A stretch of 64,000 bases of DNA from Streptomyces sp. SID14478 (lineage in GTDB: Bacteria; Actinomycetota; Actinomycetes; Streptomycetales; Streptomycetaceae). Shown here one piece after another: positions 42,076 through 49,297 of the stretch. A program made the translations under genes and the position numbers. Each line of letters starts with the position of its first letter. Position 1 is the first letter of the stretch. Where the stretch lies: NCBI RefSeq assembly GCF_010548525.1, contig NZ_JAAGMG010001350.1, positions 1 to 64,000 of the forward strand, written 5' to 3'. A model generated the notes under the pieces. That model had not been told where the DNA came from and did no database searches. It was given only the letters and a program-made list of their open reading frames with translations.

Positions 42076-42430
42076 CGGGCCATCGCTTGCCCTGCTCCGG
42101 GACGAACACCTGAACAGAGCACGCAGCCCCGGCTCGGCGTACCTGCAGATCGACGCGGGCGCCGGGCCGCGGCCGTCATACGGAGAGGCGGCGACGTAAG
42201 TCTCGACGACAGGCATCAGCTCTGGGCGCCGGAGTCGCGCCCGTCTCGCGGGGCACGGGCCGGCTCTTCGCATCTGCTGGTGCGCGGGTTGCTCCATCTT
42301 GTCCTGCGTGGGTGTGGCCCGGCCCTCGGCGGGGTGTGAGCCACTGCGGTTGCTGGCACGGATGTCGTCGACCTGCGGCCGGCTCAGCGATGAACTCTCC
42401 GGCCGATTTCTCTACACGAGGAGTTCGTTG
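42076..42430. other. Intergenic region, nothing recognised
   Basis: 355 bases between two plus-strand secreted-protein genes, without hairpin or repeat. The right edge carries GAGGAG nine bases before ATG 42431. Confidence 0.5.
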
Positions 42431-42928
42431 ATGATGTCTCGTCTGGGCTCGCGCGCGAGCCTGATCGCCGTGACGACGATGGCTCTGGCTCTGCCCGCGG
42501 CGTCCGCGTACGCGGACGCCGCCCCCAAGAACTGCAACGCCCAGCAGAAGACGGTCAACCGCCACCAGGCGACCGTGGACTCCCTGACGGCCCGGTTCCA
42601 GGCGGAGCAGGCCAAGGAAGCGGAACTGTACGACGACCTCCAGGACGCTACAGGTCAGGTCGATCACCTCGCCGACCGGCTCGGGGACCTCAACGACCAG
42701 ATCAACGATGCCGACCCCACGAGCGCCGCGTACGGCGATCTGACCGCGCAGCGGGACGCGACCAAGCAGGACCTGACCAAGGCTCAGAAGCAGGAGCGGG
42801 CGGCCTACGAGGCGTGGTCGGCGTTCAAGCCGGACGCGGAGCTGGCCGGACAGCGCAAGAAGGCCAACACCCTTCTCAAGGGAGCCACCACCCGACTGGC
42901 CACGTGCCAGAACAGCCTGCCGGCCTGA
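42431..42928 (+). CDS. Secreted coiled-coil protein
   Basis: 165 residues from ATG 42431; the frame opens earlier but this ATG starts a signal peptide (ASLIAVTTMALALPAASAYA). The mature region is almost entirely helical with heptad character (QKTVNRHQATVDSLTARFQ, DLQDATGQVDHLADRLGDL) and has one Cys at each end (NCNAQQ and ATCQNS), suggesting a hairpin or dimer closed by a disulfide. No family recognised. Confidence 0.75.
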   Translation: MMSRLGSRASLIAVTTMALALPAASAYADAAPKNCNAQQKTVNRHQATVDSLTARFQAEQAKEAELYDDLQDATGQVDHLADRLGDLNDQINDADPTSAAYGDLTAQRDATKQDLTKAQKQERAAYEAWSAFKPDAELAGQRKKANTLLKGATTRLATCQNSLPA

Positions 42929-43327
42929 CCCTCGGCCTGATGCGGCCGCCCTGGACACGGGCACGGAACGCATAGTCGCTTTCCGTGCGGAGCGGCTGCT
43001 TCTTGTTCTTGCAGGTAAGTGCCATGCGTGGCTGGACCCGTCGTGGCCCAGCCACGCATTCGGCAGGTGAGGACCCGCCTGATGAGCTCGTGAGTCAGGT
43101 TCCGAAGCTCGCGCACCTGGGTCTCGGTGGCTCGGCGGTGTGCGGGGGGAGCGCGGTGCGTCTCCAATGAACGGTCAACGTAGGGTTCTGCGGAGTGAGG
43201 TGGAAGAGCGCATAAAGGGGGCATAAAATGCGAGTGTCGGACGGCGCCTGTCCCCTTCGATTGCATAGGTGGCGCCGGGTCGGCCGACGATTCCAGGGGG
43301 ATGTAAGCAGCCTGGTAAGGCGCGATC
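42929..43327. other. Intergenic region with one hairpin
   Basis: About 400 bases. A hairpin occurs at 43024-43059. A minus-strand frame across 43080-43170 reads like protein (TETQVRELRNLTHELI) but has no start site and no continuation, so it is not called. Confidence 0.45.
43024..43059. terminator. Hairpin, probable terminator
   Basis: 15-base arms with one G-U-type mismatch and a six-base loop, 96 bases after the secreted coiled-coil gene. Confidence 0.55.
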
Positions 43328-43714
43328 ATGAAACCCCATGCGGAGTCCCGTCAGCGTTGGAATAGTCCTCAGTGGCCGCAAGACCGTTACCGATCAGAGG
43401 CTCCGTCCCTGCAGGCCGAGCCCGCTCAGCGTGCCGCCCTCCCGAATGTCCGTGCGTCCCATGCGCGGCGCGCCCGGTGGTTCCTCTGGTTCTTCCTCGC
43501 TGTGCAGGTGTTGTTCATTGTCTGGATCGTCGCCGGAGTGCGATCGGGATCCGGCTCTCCCGCAGACTGCGGTTCGTTAGATGCGCAGACGTGTAACGAC
43601 GCCGAGAACGCTGGAACGGCGGTCGGTGTCGGGTTGGTGATCCTGCTCTGGGCTGCCGTCGACATCATTCTTGGCATCACTTACGCAGTGGTCCGGCTTG
43701 CGCGACGCCCCTGA
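43328..43714 (+). CDS. Two-pass membrane protein of a widespread Streptomyces type
   Basis: 128 residues from ATG 43328. The polar N-terminal 45 residues (Gln/Pro/Arg-rich) precede ARRARWFLWFFLAVQVLFIVWIV, a loop with two Cys (PADCGSLDAQTCNDA), and a second helix VGVGLVILLWAAVDIILGIT. The arrangement recurs in small uncharacterised membrane proteins of streptomycetes. Convergent with the cupin gene. Confidence 0.8.
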   Translation: MKPHAESRQRWNSPQWPQDRYRSEAPSLQAEPAQRAALPNVRASHARRARWFLWFFLAVQVLFIVWIVAGVRSGSGSPADCGSLDAQTCNDAENAGTAVGVGLVILLWAAVDIILGITYAVVRLARRP

Positions 43715-43784
43715 CCGGCCGACGAAGGACTCCGGGGCCGTGGTTCTCGCGGCGCCCGTGGAGCTCAAGGGCGTCGGCGCGTGC

Positions 43785-44120
43785 TCAGCGGAGTTGGCGG
43801 GCGACGGTGAGCAGGATGACCGAGTCCTCGACTGCCTCCAGGCCGTGGTTGGCATTGGGGACGTGGAGGAGGTCGTGGGGGACGCCGTCCAGGGACTTGC
43901 CTTCCATGGTGAGCCGGACGTGGCCGCGGATGACGAGAACGGTGGCGTCGCCGGGGTTCTGGTGGTCGGAGAGGGTGGCTCCTGCCGCCAGAGCGATCAT
44001 GGTCTGGCCTAGCGCGATGCCGTGGCCGCCGTAGACGGTTTTGGCGCTGCGATCGGAAGGCGTGCCAGGTGCCTCGGCGAGCAGTTCATCAGCCATCGGG
44101 CTCAAGGGGACGATGTCCAT
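43785..44120 (-). CDS. Cupin-domain protein
   Basis: 111 residues. A single small beta-barrel: GQTMIALAAGATLSDHQNPGDATVLVIRGHVRL, quoted in parts, with His in SDHQNPG and HVRLTMEG, then DLLHVPNANHGLEAVED. Metal-binding His/Glu positions are partly preserved. Members of this group often act as small regulatory or detoxifying enzymes. Confidence 0.85.
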   Translation of the reverse strand: MDIVPLSPMADELLAEAPGTPSDRSAKTVYGGHGIALGQTMIALAAGATLSDHQNPGDATVLVIRGHVRLTMEGKSLDGVPHDLLHVPNANHGLEAVEDSVILLTVARQLR

Positions 44121-44200
44121 GCCGTCAGCCTAGAGGTCAGGTCGGTAAGGCACCTGCTGATGGACGCCGCAGGATCCGCTCCCTCGCCAAGAACTTCTTT

Positions 44201-44220
44201 AGGCGCCACCAAGGGCGCCT
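44201..44220 (+). terminator. Short hairpin followed by a T-rich run
   Basis: AGGCGCC and GGCGCCT arms with a six-base loop, then TTCTTATT. It lies 48 bases before the -35 box of the next promoter and so may shield it from read-through. Confidence 0.5.
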
Positions 44221-44267
44221 TTCTTATTGAGGGTTTCTTTGCTCGCATCCTTGCTTCTGCAGGACAG

Positions 44268-44297
44268 TTGTTACCTTTCGTTGCCTTTTCCTATGTT
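44268..44297 (+). promoter_or_regulatory. Promoter of the duplicated-domain secreted protein
   Basis: TTGTTA (44268-44273), 18 bases, TATGTT (44292-44297), inside a stretch of unusually low G+C for this window (about 44220-44340), 60 bases before the start codon. Confidence 0.5.
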
Positions 44298-44356
44298 TTC
44301 GAAGCCTACGTTTCTTACGTACCTACTCGAAGCAGTTGGCAGAAAGGTCGAATGAC

Positions 44357-45121
44357 ATGTCGAACTCGCGAGTCATCCGTACCACTCTGGTGTCGGCGGT
44401 TCTTGGTATAGGAGCTGTCACCGCTCTGGCCTCCACCGCCGGCGCCGCAACCCCCCAGGGCGTGAGCCCGCAGCCCGCCAGTGCGGTTGTGGCCGACGCG
44501 TCCAACGGTGGCGGAGGCAGCCAGGACCTCCACCTCAGCGACGGCAGCGTTGCGCACGTGACCGACCTGGGCGGTGGAAAGTGGAAGGCCGAGGTCACCC
44601 GCAACGGCCGCCACATCGCAAACCTGGACTCCACGCACTCCACCAGCCGCGTCCACGGCTCCATCTACGCACTCAACCAGGCGAACGGGTTCGTCGGCGT
44701 CCAGGAGCCCTCCGGCTGGCACAGTGAGTCCGACGTCGCCCGCCCCGACGTCCACCACCACAGCAGCCCCATCCACCACGACCACGGCACGCCCGTTCAC
44801 CACGACCGCAGCACGCCCGTCCACCGCGACCAGCAGCGCGGAGTGCAGCCGGAGCACCGGCAGGGTCCGCTTGGCCAAGGGCACAAGAGCACCGGCGCCC
44901 AGCACTCCGCCAAGCAGGCCGGAGCCGCGACCCGGCAGGTGACGCTGTCCAACGGCGCCATCGCGCACATCACCCACCTGCGCAACGGCCAGTGGCAGGC
45001 GAAGATCACCATGCACGGCAAGCAGATCGCCGAACTCACCAACGCCCACCGCACCGCCAGCGCGGACGGCTACACCTACGCGCTCAACATCCACACGGGA
45101 GACATCGCTGTACGCAAGTGA
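44357..45121 (+). CDS. Secreted protein with two copies of a domain and a histidine-rich linker
   Basis: 254 residues from ATG 44357 with GAAAGG nine bases upstream. After the signal peptide, two homologous units of about 55 residues occur: LHLSDGSVAHVTDL...GKWKAEVTRNGRHIANL...IYALN and VTLSNGAIAHITHL...GQWQAKITMHGKQIAEL...TYALN. Between them is a His-rich linker with repeats of HHDHGTPVHH and HHDRSTPVH. The linker could bind metal ions. Ends with a 25-base-pair terminator. No known family. Confidence 0.8.
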   Translation: MSNSRVIRTTLVSAVLGIGAVTALASTAGAATPQGVSPQPASAVVADASNGGGGSQDLHLSDGSVAHVTDLGGGKWKAEVTRNGRHIANLDSTHSTSRVHGSIYALNQANGFVGVQEPSGWHSESDVARPDVHHHSSPIHHDHGTPVHHDRSTPVHRDQQRGVQPEHRQGPLGQGHKSTGAQHSAKQAGAATRQVTLSNGAIAHITHLRNGQWQAKITMHGKQIAELTNAHRTASADGYTYALNIHTGDIAVRK

Positions 45122-45134
45122 TCCTTCGTCAAGA

Positions 45135-45190
45135 CCCCCGATGAGCAGGCCGGTGCGACCACGCAGTCGCACCGGCCTGCTCATCGGGGG
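45135..45190 (+). terminator. Very long hairpin terminator
   Basis: Perfect 25-base-pair stem with a six-base loop, starting 14 bases after the stop of the 44357 gene. Confidence 0.85.
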
Positions 45191-45464
45191 GCCCGGTCCG
45201 GCCGGCGCCCCGCGCCGAACAGCGGCTCGCCACTGTTCGCGAGGCACTGGTGATGTTGTGCTGGACGACTTCAGGCACCGGCCGTTGGCGACGACCTGAT
45301 AGTCGCTTCGGATGTGAACCTCCCCTTCCCCCTGGCCAGGGCCGTTCGGGGCAGGGACCTCGTGTGAGACCGCGTGTTGTCAGTGGCGGGTGGCAGCATG
45401 AGCAACTTGATCCGCCCGCTCCGGTACGGAGCGGGCTGCCCCACCTGCGATTCGGAGTACCGAC

Positions 45465-45746
45465 ATGACCCGCACTGAATTGGTGGCTGCCCTGGCCGAG
45501 CGCGCCGAGGTGAGCCAGAAGGACGCGGACGCGGTGCTGACCGCGTTCGCCGCGACGGTCGGCGACGTCGTGGCCAAGGGGGACGAGAAGGTCACCATCC
45601 CCGGCTTCCTGTCCTTTGAGCGCACCCACCGTGCCGCGCGGGAAGGCCGCAACCCGTCCTCGGGAGAGGCGATGACCATTCCGGCCGGTTACAGCGTGAA
45701 GGTCTCCGCGGGCTCCAAGCTCAAGGACGCCGCCAAGGGCAAGTAA
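45465..45746 (+). CDS. hupA: HU-family DNA-binding protein
   Basis: 93 residues, a short HU without the lysine-rich tail of the Streptomyces HupS type. LVAALAERAEVSQKDADAVL forms the helical body; VTIPGFLSFERTHRAAREGRNPSSGE is the DNA-binding arm with the Asn-Pro intercalating tip; AGYSVKVSAGSKLKDAAKGK closes it. Length and sequence agree with HupA of S. coelicolor. CGGAG seven bases before the ATG. Flanked by perfect hairpins, so it is a single-gene unit. Binds and bends DNA as a nucleoid protein. Confidence 0.93.
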   Translation: MTRTELVAALAERAEVSQKDADAVLTAFAATVGDVVAKGDEKVTIPGFLSFERTHRAAREGRNPSSGEAMTIPAGYSVKVSAGSKLKDAAKGK

Positions 45747-45762
45747 GCCGCACCGGCACAAG

Positions 45763-45800
45763 TGAGGGGCGGGCACCCGGGGTTGGGTGCCCGCCCCTCA
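45763..45800 (+). terminator. Hairpin terminator after the HU gene
   Basis: Perfect 16-base-pair stem, six-base loop (45779-45784), 17 bases after the HU stop. Confidence 0.85.
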
Positions 45801-45993
45801 TGCGTGAAATCTTCGACGGTCGCCTGGAACGTGATGCGCCGGCCCACGGTTGCCCCGCTTCCGCGGGCGGGTTGCTGCCCGATACGGGGCCGCGGTGCCG
45901 GGGAGTCGTGGCGTCATTGCAGCCGCATAGGTGGTGCGGATGTGGGTAGTTGGGCGTCTGTTCGCATTGGTGTGTGCATGAGGGGTGGGGGAC

Positions 45994-46947
45994 GTGAGAG
46001 TCCTGTGGTTCAAGTGGCGTCGTGCGTTGGGCAGAGCAACCGCATTGACCGCGGTGACGGGGGCGGCAGCCGCCTGCGTGGTGTGGTCCGGACCGGTCGC
46101 GGAGGCCGCGGCCGGGCAGCCGACGCCGGTCACGGCCTACACCCAGCGCAGTGAGGCAGGGGATTGGGTCGGCGCAGGCAAGACCTCGACGTACCGGTCG
46201 CCGGCCGCGGACATCCGGGTTGACGGCGACGCCACCTACGCGACGATGAGAGTCGAGTCCGATGACGTGACGTGGACGATCGAGATGCAGGCGCCCGCGG
46301 GCGACCAGCTGACTCCCGGGGTGTTCCGCAATGCCGAGCGTGCACCCGGGCCCACCGGCCGGGCGCCCGGCCTTGCGGTGAGCGGGGACGGCCGCGCCTG
46401 CAACATCGTGTACGGGCAGTACACGATCAACCAGATCAGCACCGACAGCACGGGCGCCATCACGCTGCTCGACGCCTCGTACGTCCAGCGGTGCGAGGCC
46501 CCCGATGCTCCCGCGCTGCGGGGCACGGTCAAGTACAAGGCGCTGCCCCTGTCGTTCTCGTACGTCAGCGAGCCGGGCGACTACGCAGGAGGAGGCCGCA
46601 GCCGCACCTTCACCGGCGGTACCGGCACGTTCTCCCTCGACGGAGCCGTGGACGAGCGCCTCGACTACCGGGTCACCGGACTGCGTGAGACCTGGGGCGC
46701 GCTCGTCGCGGCCCCCTCGGGGCAGTCGCTTGAGGCGGGCCGCACCTATGAGGCGAACCGGATGGGCGATGACGGGCTGGCCACACTGGACGTCGGCGGG
46801 GGATGCAACCACAGCAACGGCGAGTTCACGGTGAACAAGCTGGCCACGGACGCGGCGGGACAGGTCACCGGTCTCGCCCTCACCTTCGAACAGCACTGCG
46901 AAGGCGCGGAACCGGCGCTGCGCGGGACCATCCACTACTTCGCCTGA
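45994..46947 (+). CDS. Secreted protein with two homologous beta-rich halves
   Basis: 317 residues from GTG 45994 (GTG 45985 is an alternative). Signal peptide to about residue 38. Two related halves follow: YTQRSEAGDWVGAG...YGQYTINQISTD...QRCEAPDAPALRGTVKY and YVSEPGDYAGGGRSRTF...NGEFTVNKLATD...QHCEGAEPALRGTIHY, each with a disulfide-capable Cys pair. It is an internal duplication of an unrecognised extracellular domain. The stop codon lies in the first unit of an 8-bp tandem repeat. Confidence 0.75.
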   Translation: MRVLWFKWRRALGRATALTAVTGAAAACVVWSGPVAEAAAGQPTPVTAYTQRSEAGDWVGAGKTSTYRSPAADIRVDGDATYATMRVESDDVTWTIEMQAPAGDQLTPGVFRNAERAPGPTGRAPGLAVSGDGRACNIVYGQYTINQISTDSTGAITLLDASYVQRCEAPDAPALRGTVKYKALPLSFSYVSEPGDYAGGGRSRTFTGGTGTFSLDGAVDERLDYRVTGLRETWGALVAAPSGQSLEAGRTYEANRMGDDGLATLDVGGGCNHSNGEFTVNKLATDAAGQVTGLALTFEQHCEGAEPALRGTIHYFA

Positions 46948-47026
46948 CTGCCTGACTGCCTGACTGCCTGACTGCCTGACTGCCTGACTGCCTGACTGCC
47001 TGACTGCCTGACTGCCTGACTGCCTG
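46942..47026. repeat. 8-bp tandem repeat, about 10.6 copies of GCCTGACT
   Basis: Ten full copies (46942-47021) and a partial one (47022-47026), all identical. The first copy contains the TGA stop of the preceding gene. The unit is not a multiple of three, so all three frames are read in turn; on the minus strand this gives meaningless Gln/Ser/Arg-repeat frames. Confidence 0.95.
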
Positions 47027-47183
47027 CGCCGGACGCTTTCGGTTGGGGGCGAGGGGCAGTTTCCTGGGGCCGAGATGCACCGACTCGGCCCCTTTGGCGT
47101 GCCTGGGTGCTGAGCCTCGCGGACAGGCTGGGCACCCTCTCCGAACACGGCGCGAAGCCATGCCATCCATTGCGCTCAGCGGC

Positions 47184-47495
47184 TCACCCCTCGGGACGGC
47201 TCCGCACGTGGGCGATCCGGGTGTGCATCAGGGTGATGAGGCCGCCGGCGGCGAAGGGCAGAATGCCTTCGCCGCCGGGGGTGTGCGTCCAGGCCTGGTC
47301 GTACCAGTAATCGAAGCGGGAGCTCTGGAGGACGAAACCGTGCAGCAGGTAGCCGTACAGGGTGCCCGCGCCCAGCGTGGTGCACCACAGAGTGCGTCCG
47401 GGAACCCGGGCGAAGGGGCAGGCAGTGAGCAGCAGTGAGCAGTCGACGGGGGCGGAAACGTACAGGCCCGGGCGACGACAGACGGCTGCCCTCAC
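47184..47495 (-). pseudogene. Remnant of an acyltransferase-3 family membrane protein
   Basis: The end of this frame (TLGAGTLYGYLLHGFVLQ and the later GGLITLMHTRIAHV) is typical of the last two helices of actinobacterial acyltransferase-3/fucose-acetylase proteins of about 370-400 residues. Only about 75 related residues remain, with unrelated sequence before them and no start site. Decayed gene rather than a functional one. Confidence 0.55.
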
Positions 47496-47547
47496 CCAAC
47501 GAGTGGGTGAGGGCAGCCGGTTGTGCCGTGAGTAGGGGTGTCAGGTG

Positions 47548-47811
47548 TCAGCGTCGGCCTTTGAGGCGTTCGAGGCCGGCGACGCCGACGGCGGCGAGGG
47601 CGACCTGGATGATGATTTCTATCCAGTCGATGCCCTTGGTGTCCGCGACGTCCGCCGCGCCCGCGATGGCGGTTCCGATGAGTGCGGCGACGATGCCGAC
47701 GGCGATGGTCCACAGGATGCCGATGTGCTGGCGGCCCGGGAGCACGAGGCGGCCCAGAATGCCGATCACGATGCCGATCACGATGGCGGTGATGATCCCC
47801 GAGATCTCCAT
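47548..47811 (-). CDS. GlsB/YeaQ/YmgE-family stress membrane protein
   Basis: 87 residues from ATG 47811. The start MEISGIITAIVIGIVIGILG, the Pro-Gly turn LGRLVLPGRQHIG and a second helix WTIAVGIVAALIGTAIAG mark the transglycosylase-associated protein family; a third amphipathic segment and LERLKGRR end it. Members are induced by general stress in many bacteria. Role not known in molecular terms. Confidence 0.88.
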   Translation of the reverse strand: MEISGIITAIVIGIVIGILGRLVLPGRQHIGILWTIAVGIVAALIGTAIAGAADVADTKGIDWIEIIIQVALAAVGVAGLERLKGRR

Positions 47812-47989
47812 GTGCCTGCCTTCTGTGAGTGAGTCGAGGTGAACTACCAAGACTCCGAATGCCCCTATACGACCGATGCAAGCCCTCCCCTCGCCGACGT
47901 CCTGCCGCGTCGACGTAACCGGCGGCAGCGGAGCGGCTGCACGGGTTCGCGCGAGGGGCCGATCGCGGTCCGTTTGTATGCTCCCGGCC

Positions 47990-48814
47990 ATGAGATTCTT
48001 CCGTTCGCGCGGCCAGGGCGAAGCTGGACAGGGGACGAGAACCCCGGTGCATCAAGCCAAAGAGCTTTACGAGGCCAGGCGTTACGCCGAGGCGGAGGCC
48101 GAGGCCCGTGCCGTGGCCCGGTCGCGTCCCCGCGATGACGAGTACGCGGCGCTGGCGCTGAACATCGCCGCGATCGCGACGGGTGCCCAGGGCCGTCACG
48201 CCGAGGCCCTCGCCACGTACGAGGACGCGTTGGCGGCCTTCACCAGGATATTCGGGGTCGCTCACTGGTTGACCCTGAAGGTGCGCTCGGACCGCGCCCA
48301 GCAGCTGGCCGCGCTCGGTCGCTACGCCGAGTGCGAGGCGGAGTGTGCGGCCGTCGCGCTGGCCGCGGCCGGCGGTACCGGCTCGGAGATGGCGCTGCTG
48401 ACCGCGGCCTCCCGCAACGGACTGGTCTACGCCCTGAATGCGCAGGGACGCCAGGCGGAGGCGGAGGCGCTCGCCCGCGAGGCGCTGGCAGCCCATCGCG
48501 CAGCCGACCGGATGTCGCTGGTGCTGCGGCTCGGGCTGGTGCGCAGCCTCAATGGCCAAGCCCGCTACGAAGAGGCCCTCGTGGAGGCGCAGGGCGCCGG
48601 CGAGCTGTTCCGTGGTCTGTCCGAAGAGCAGCGCCATCCGGATGCGGGCGCCGTCGAACTCGCCCTTGCCACCGCCCTGTCGGGGCTGGGCCGCGAGGAC
48701 GAGGCCCGGGGCCAGGCAGCAGCCGCTCATGACGTCTGCCTGGCCTCCTTCGGCCCGAACCACCACCGCACCGTCGAGGCCCGGGCGCTGCTCGGCCGCA
48801 TCAACGGCGGTTGA
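47990..48814 (+). CDS. Tetratricopeptide-repeat protein
   Basis: 274 residues from ATG 47990, about nine bases after TATGCT, so possibly leaderless. About six helical TPR-like hairpins, for example AKELYEARRYAEAEAEARAV, GRHAEALATYEDALAAF, GQARYEEALVEAQGAGELF and LSGLGREDEARGQAAAAHDV. Similar proteins act as protein-interaction scaffolds in Streptomyces; none of the neighbours shows the partner. Confidence 0.85.
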   Translation: MRFFRSRGQGEAGQGTRTPVHQAKELYEARRYAEAEAEARAVARSRPRDDEYAALALNIAAIATGAQGRHAEALATYEDALAAFTRIFGVAHWLTLKVRSDRAQQLAALGRYAECEAECAAVALAAAGGTGSEMALLTAASRNGLVYALNAQGRQAEAEALAREALAAHRAADRMSLVLRLGLVRSLNGQARYEEALVEAQGAGELFRGLSEEQRHPDAGAVELALATALSGLGREDEARGQAAAAHDVCLASFGPNHHRTVEARALLGRINGG

Positions 48815-48849
48815 CCGTCAGCGCAACGGCACACTCTGATCCGGCTGTT

Positions 48850-49110
48850 GGCGCGCCTTGGGCAGCAAGTCCGGCAGGGGCAACGGGTTCGGGCCCAGGT
48901 TTCCTCGTCGTAGGAGTAGCGCTGGCCTGCCCAAGGGTCCGCGATGTTGTGGTAGCCGCGTTCTTCCCAGAAGCTTCGGCGGTCGTGCGTCATGTACTCG
49001 ATGCCGCGCAACCACTTGGGGCCCTTGTAGCCGAAAGTGAGTCTGTGCGGGGCTGCAGGTGTCGTATGGAGACGGGTGTCGGGGCTGCGATCTGAGGCGT
49101 GTGCGGGCCG
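48850..49110 (-). pseudogene. Remnant of a molybdopterin-dependent oxidoreductase (sulfite oxidase-type C-terminus)
   Basis: A minus-strand frame reads FGYKGPKWLRGIEYMT and HDRRSFWEERGYHN then IADPWAGQRYSY, the closing segment of bacterial molybdopterin-binding oxidoreductases. No N-terminal domain, start or in-frame stop near the usual end is present; the frame runs into the antisense of the TPR gene. It is therefore the tail of a lost molybdoenzyme, located just beyond the molybdate transporter genes. Limits are approximate. Confidence 0.6.
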
Positions 49111-49297
49111 CAGCCCCGACTACTCCACGTTGCCGGCGGGGTCGCGAGAGCCGGTGCGGCCTGCCGGTGTGTGCTGGTGCCACTTCATCAGCGTGGCGCC
49201 CCGGTATCTACTGGGTCACACCTTAGAACGTGGCCGGCTCGGGCGTGCTCTTCCTGGTGGATCATCCAGTCGGGGTGGGTGCCGACGTCGGTGGCCG

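Noticed and set aside
46942-47026. CRISPR-like array
   Set aside because: Units are 8 bases and contiguous, with no spacers.
46880-47170. Minus-strand frames with repeated Gln-Ala-Val-Arg-Gln-Ser-Gly
   Set aside because: They are translations of the 8-bp tandem repeat in successive frames and not genes.
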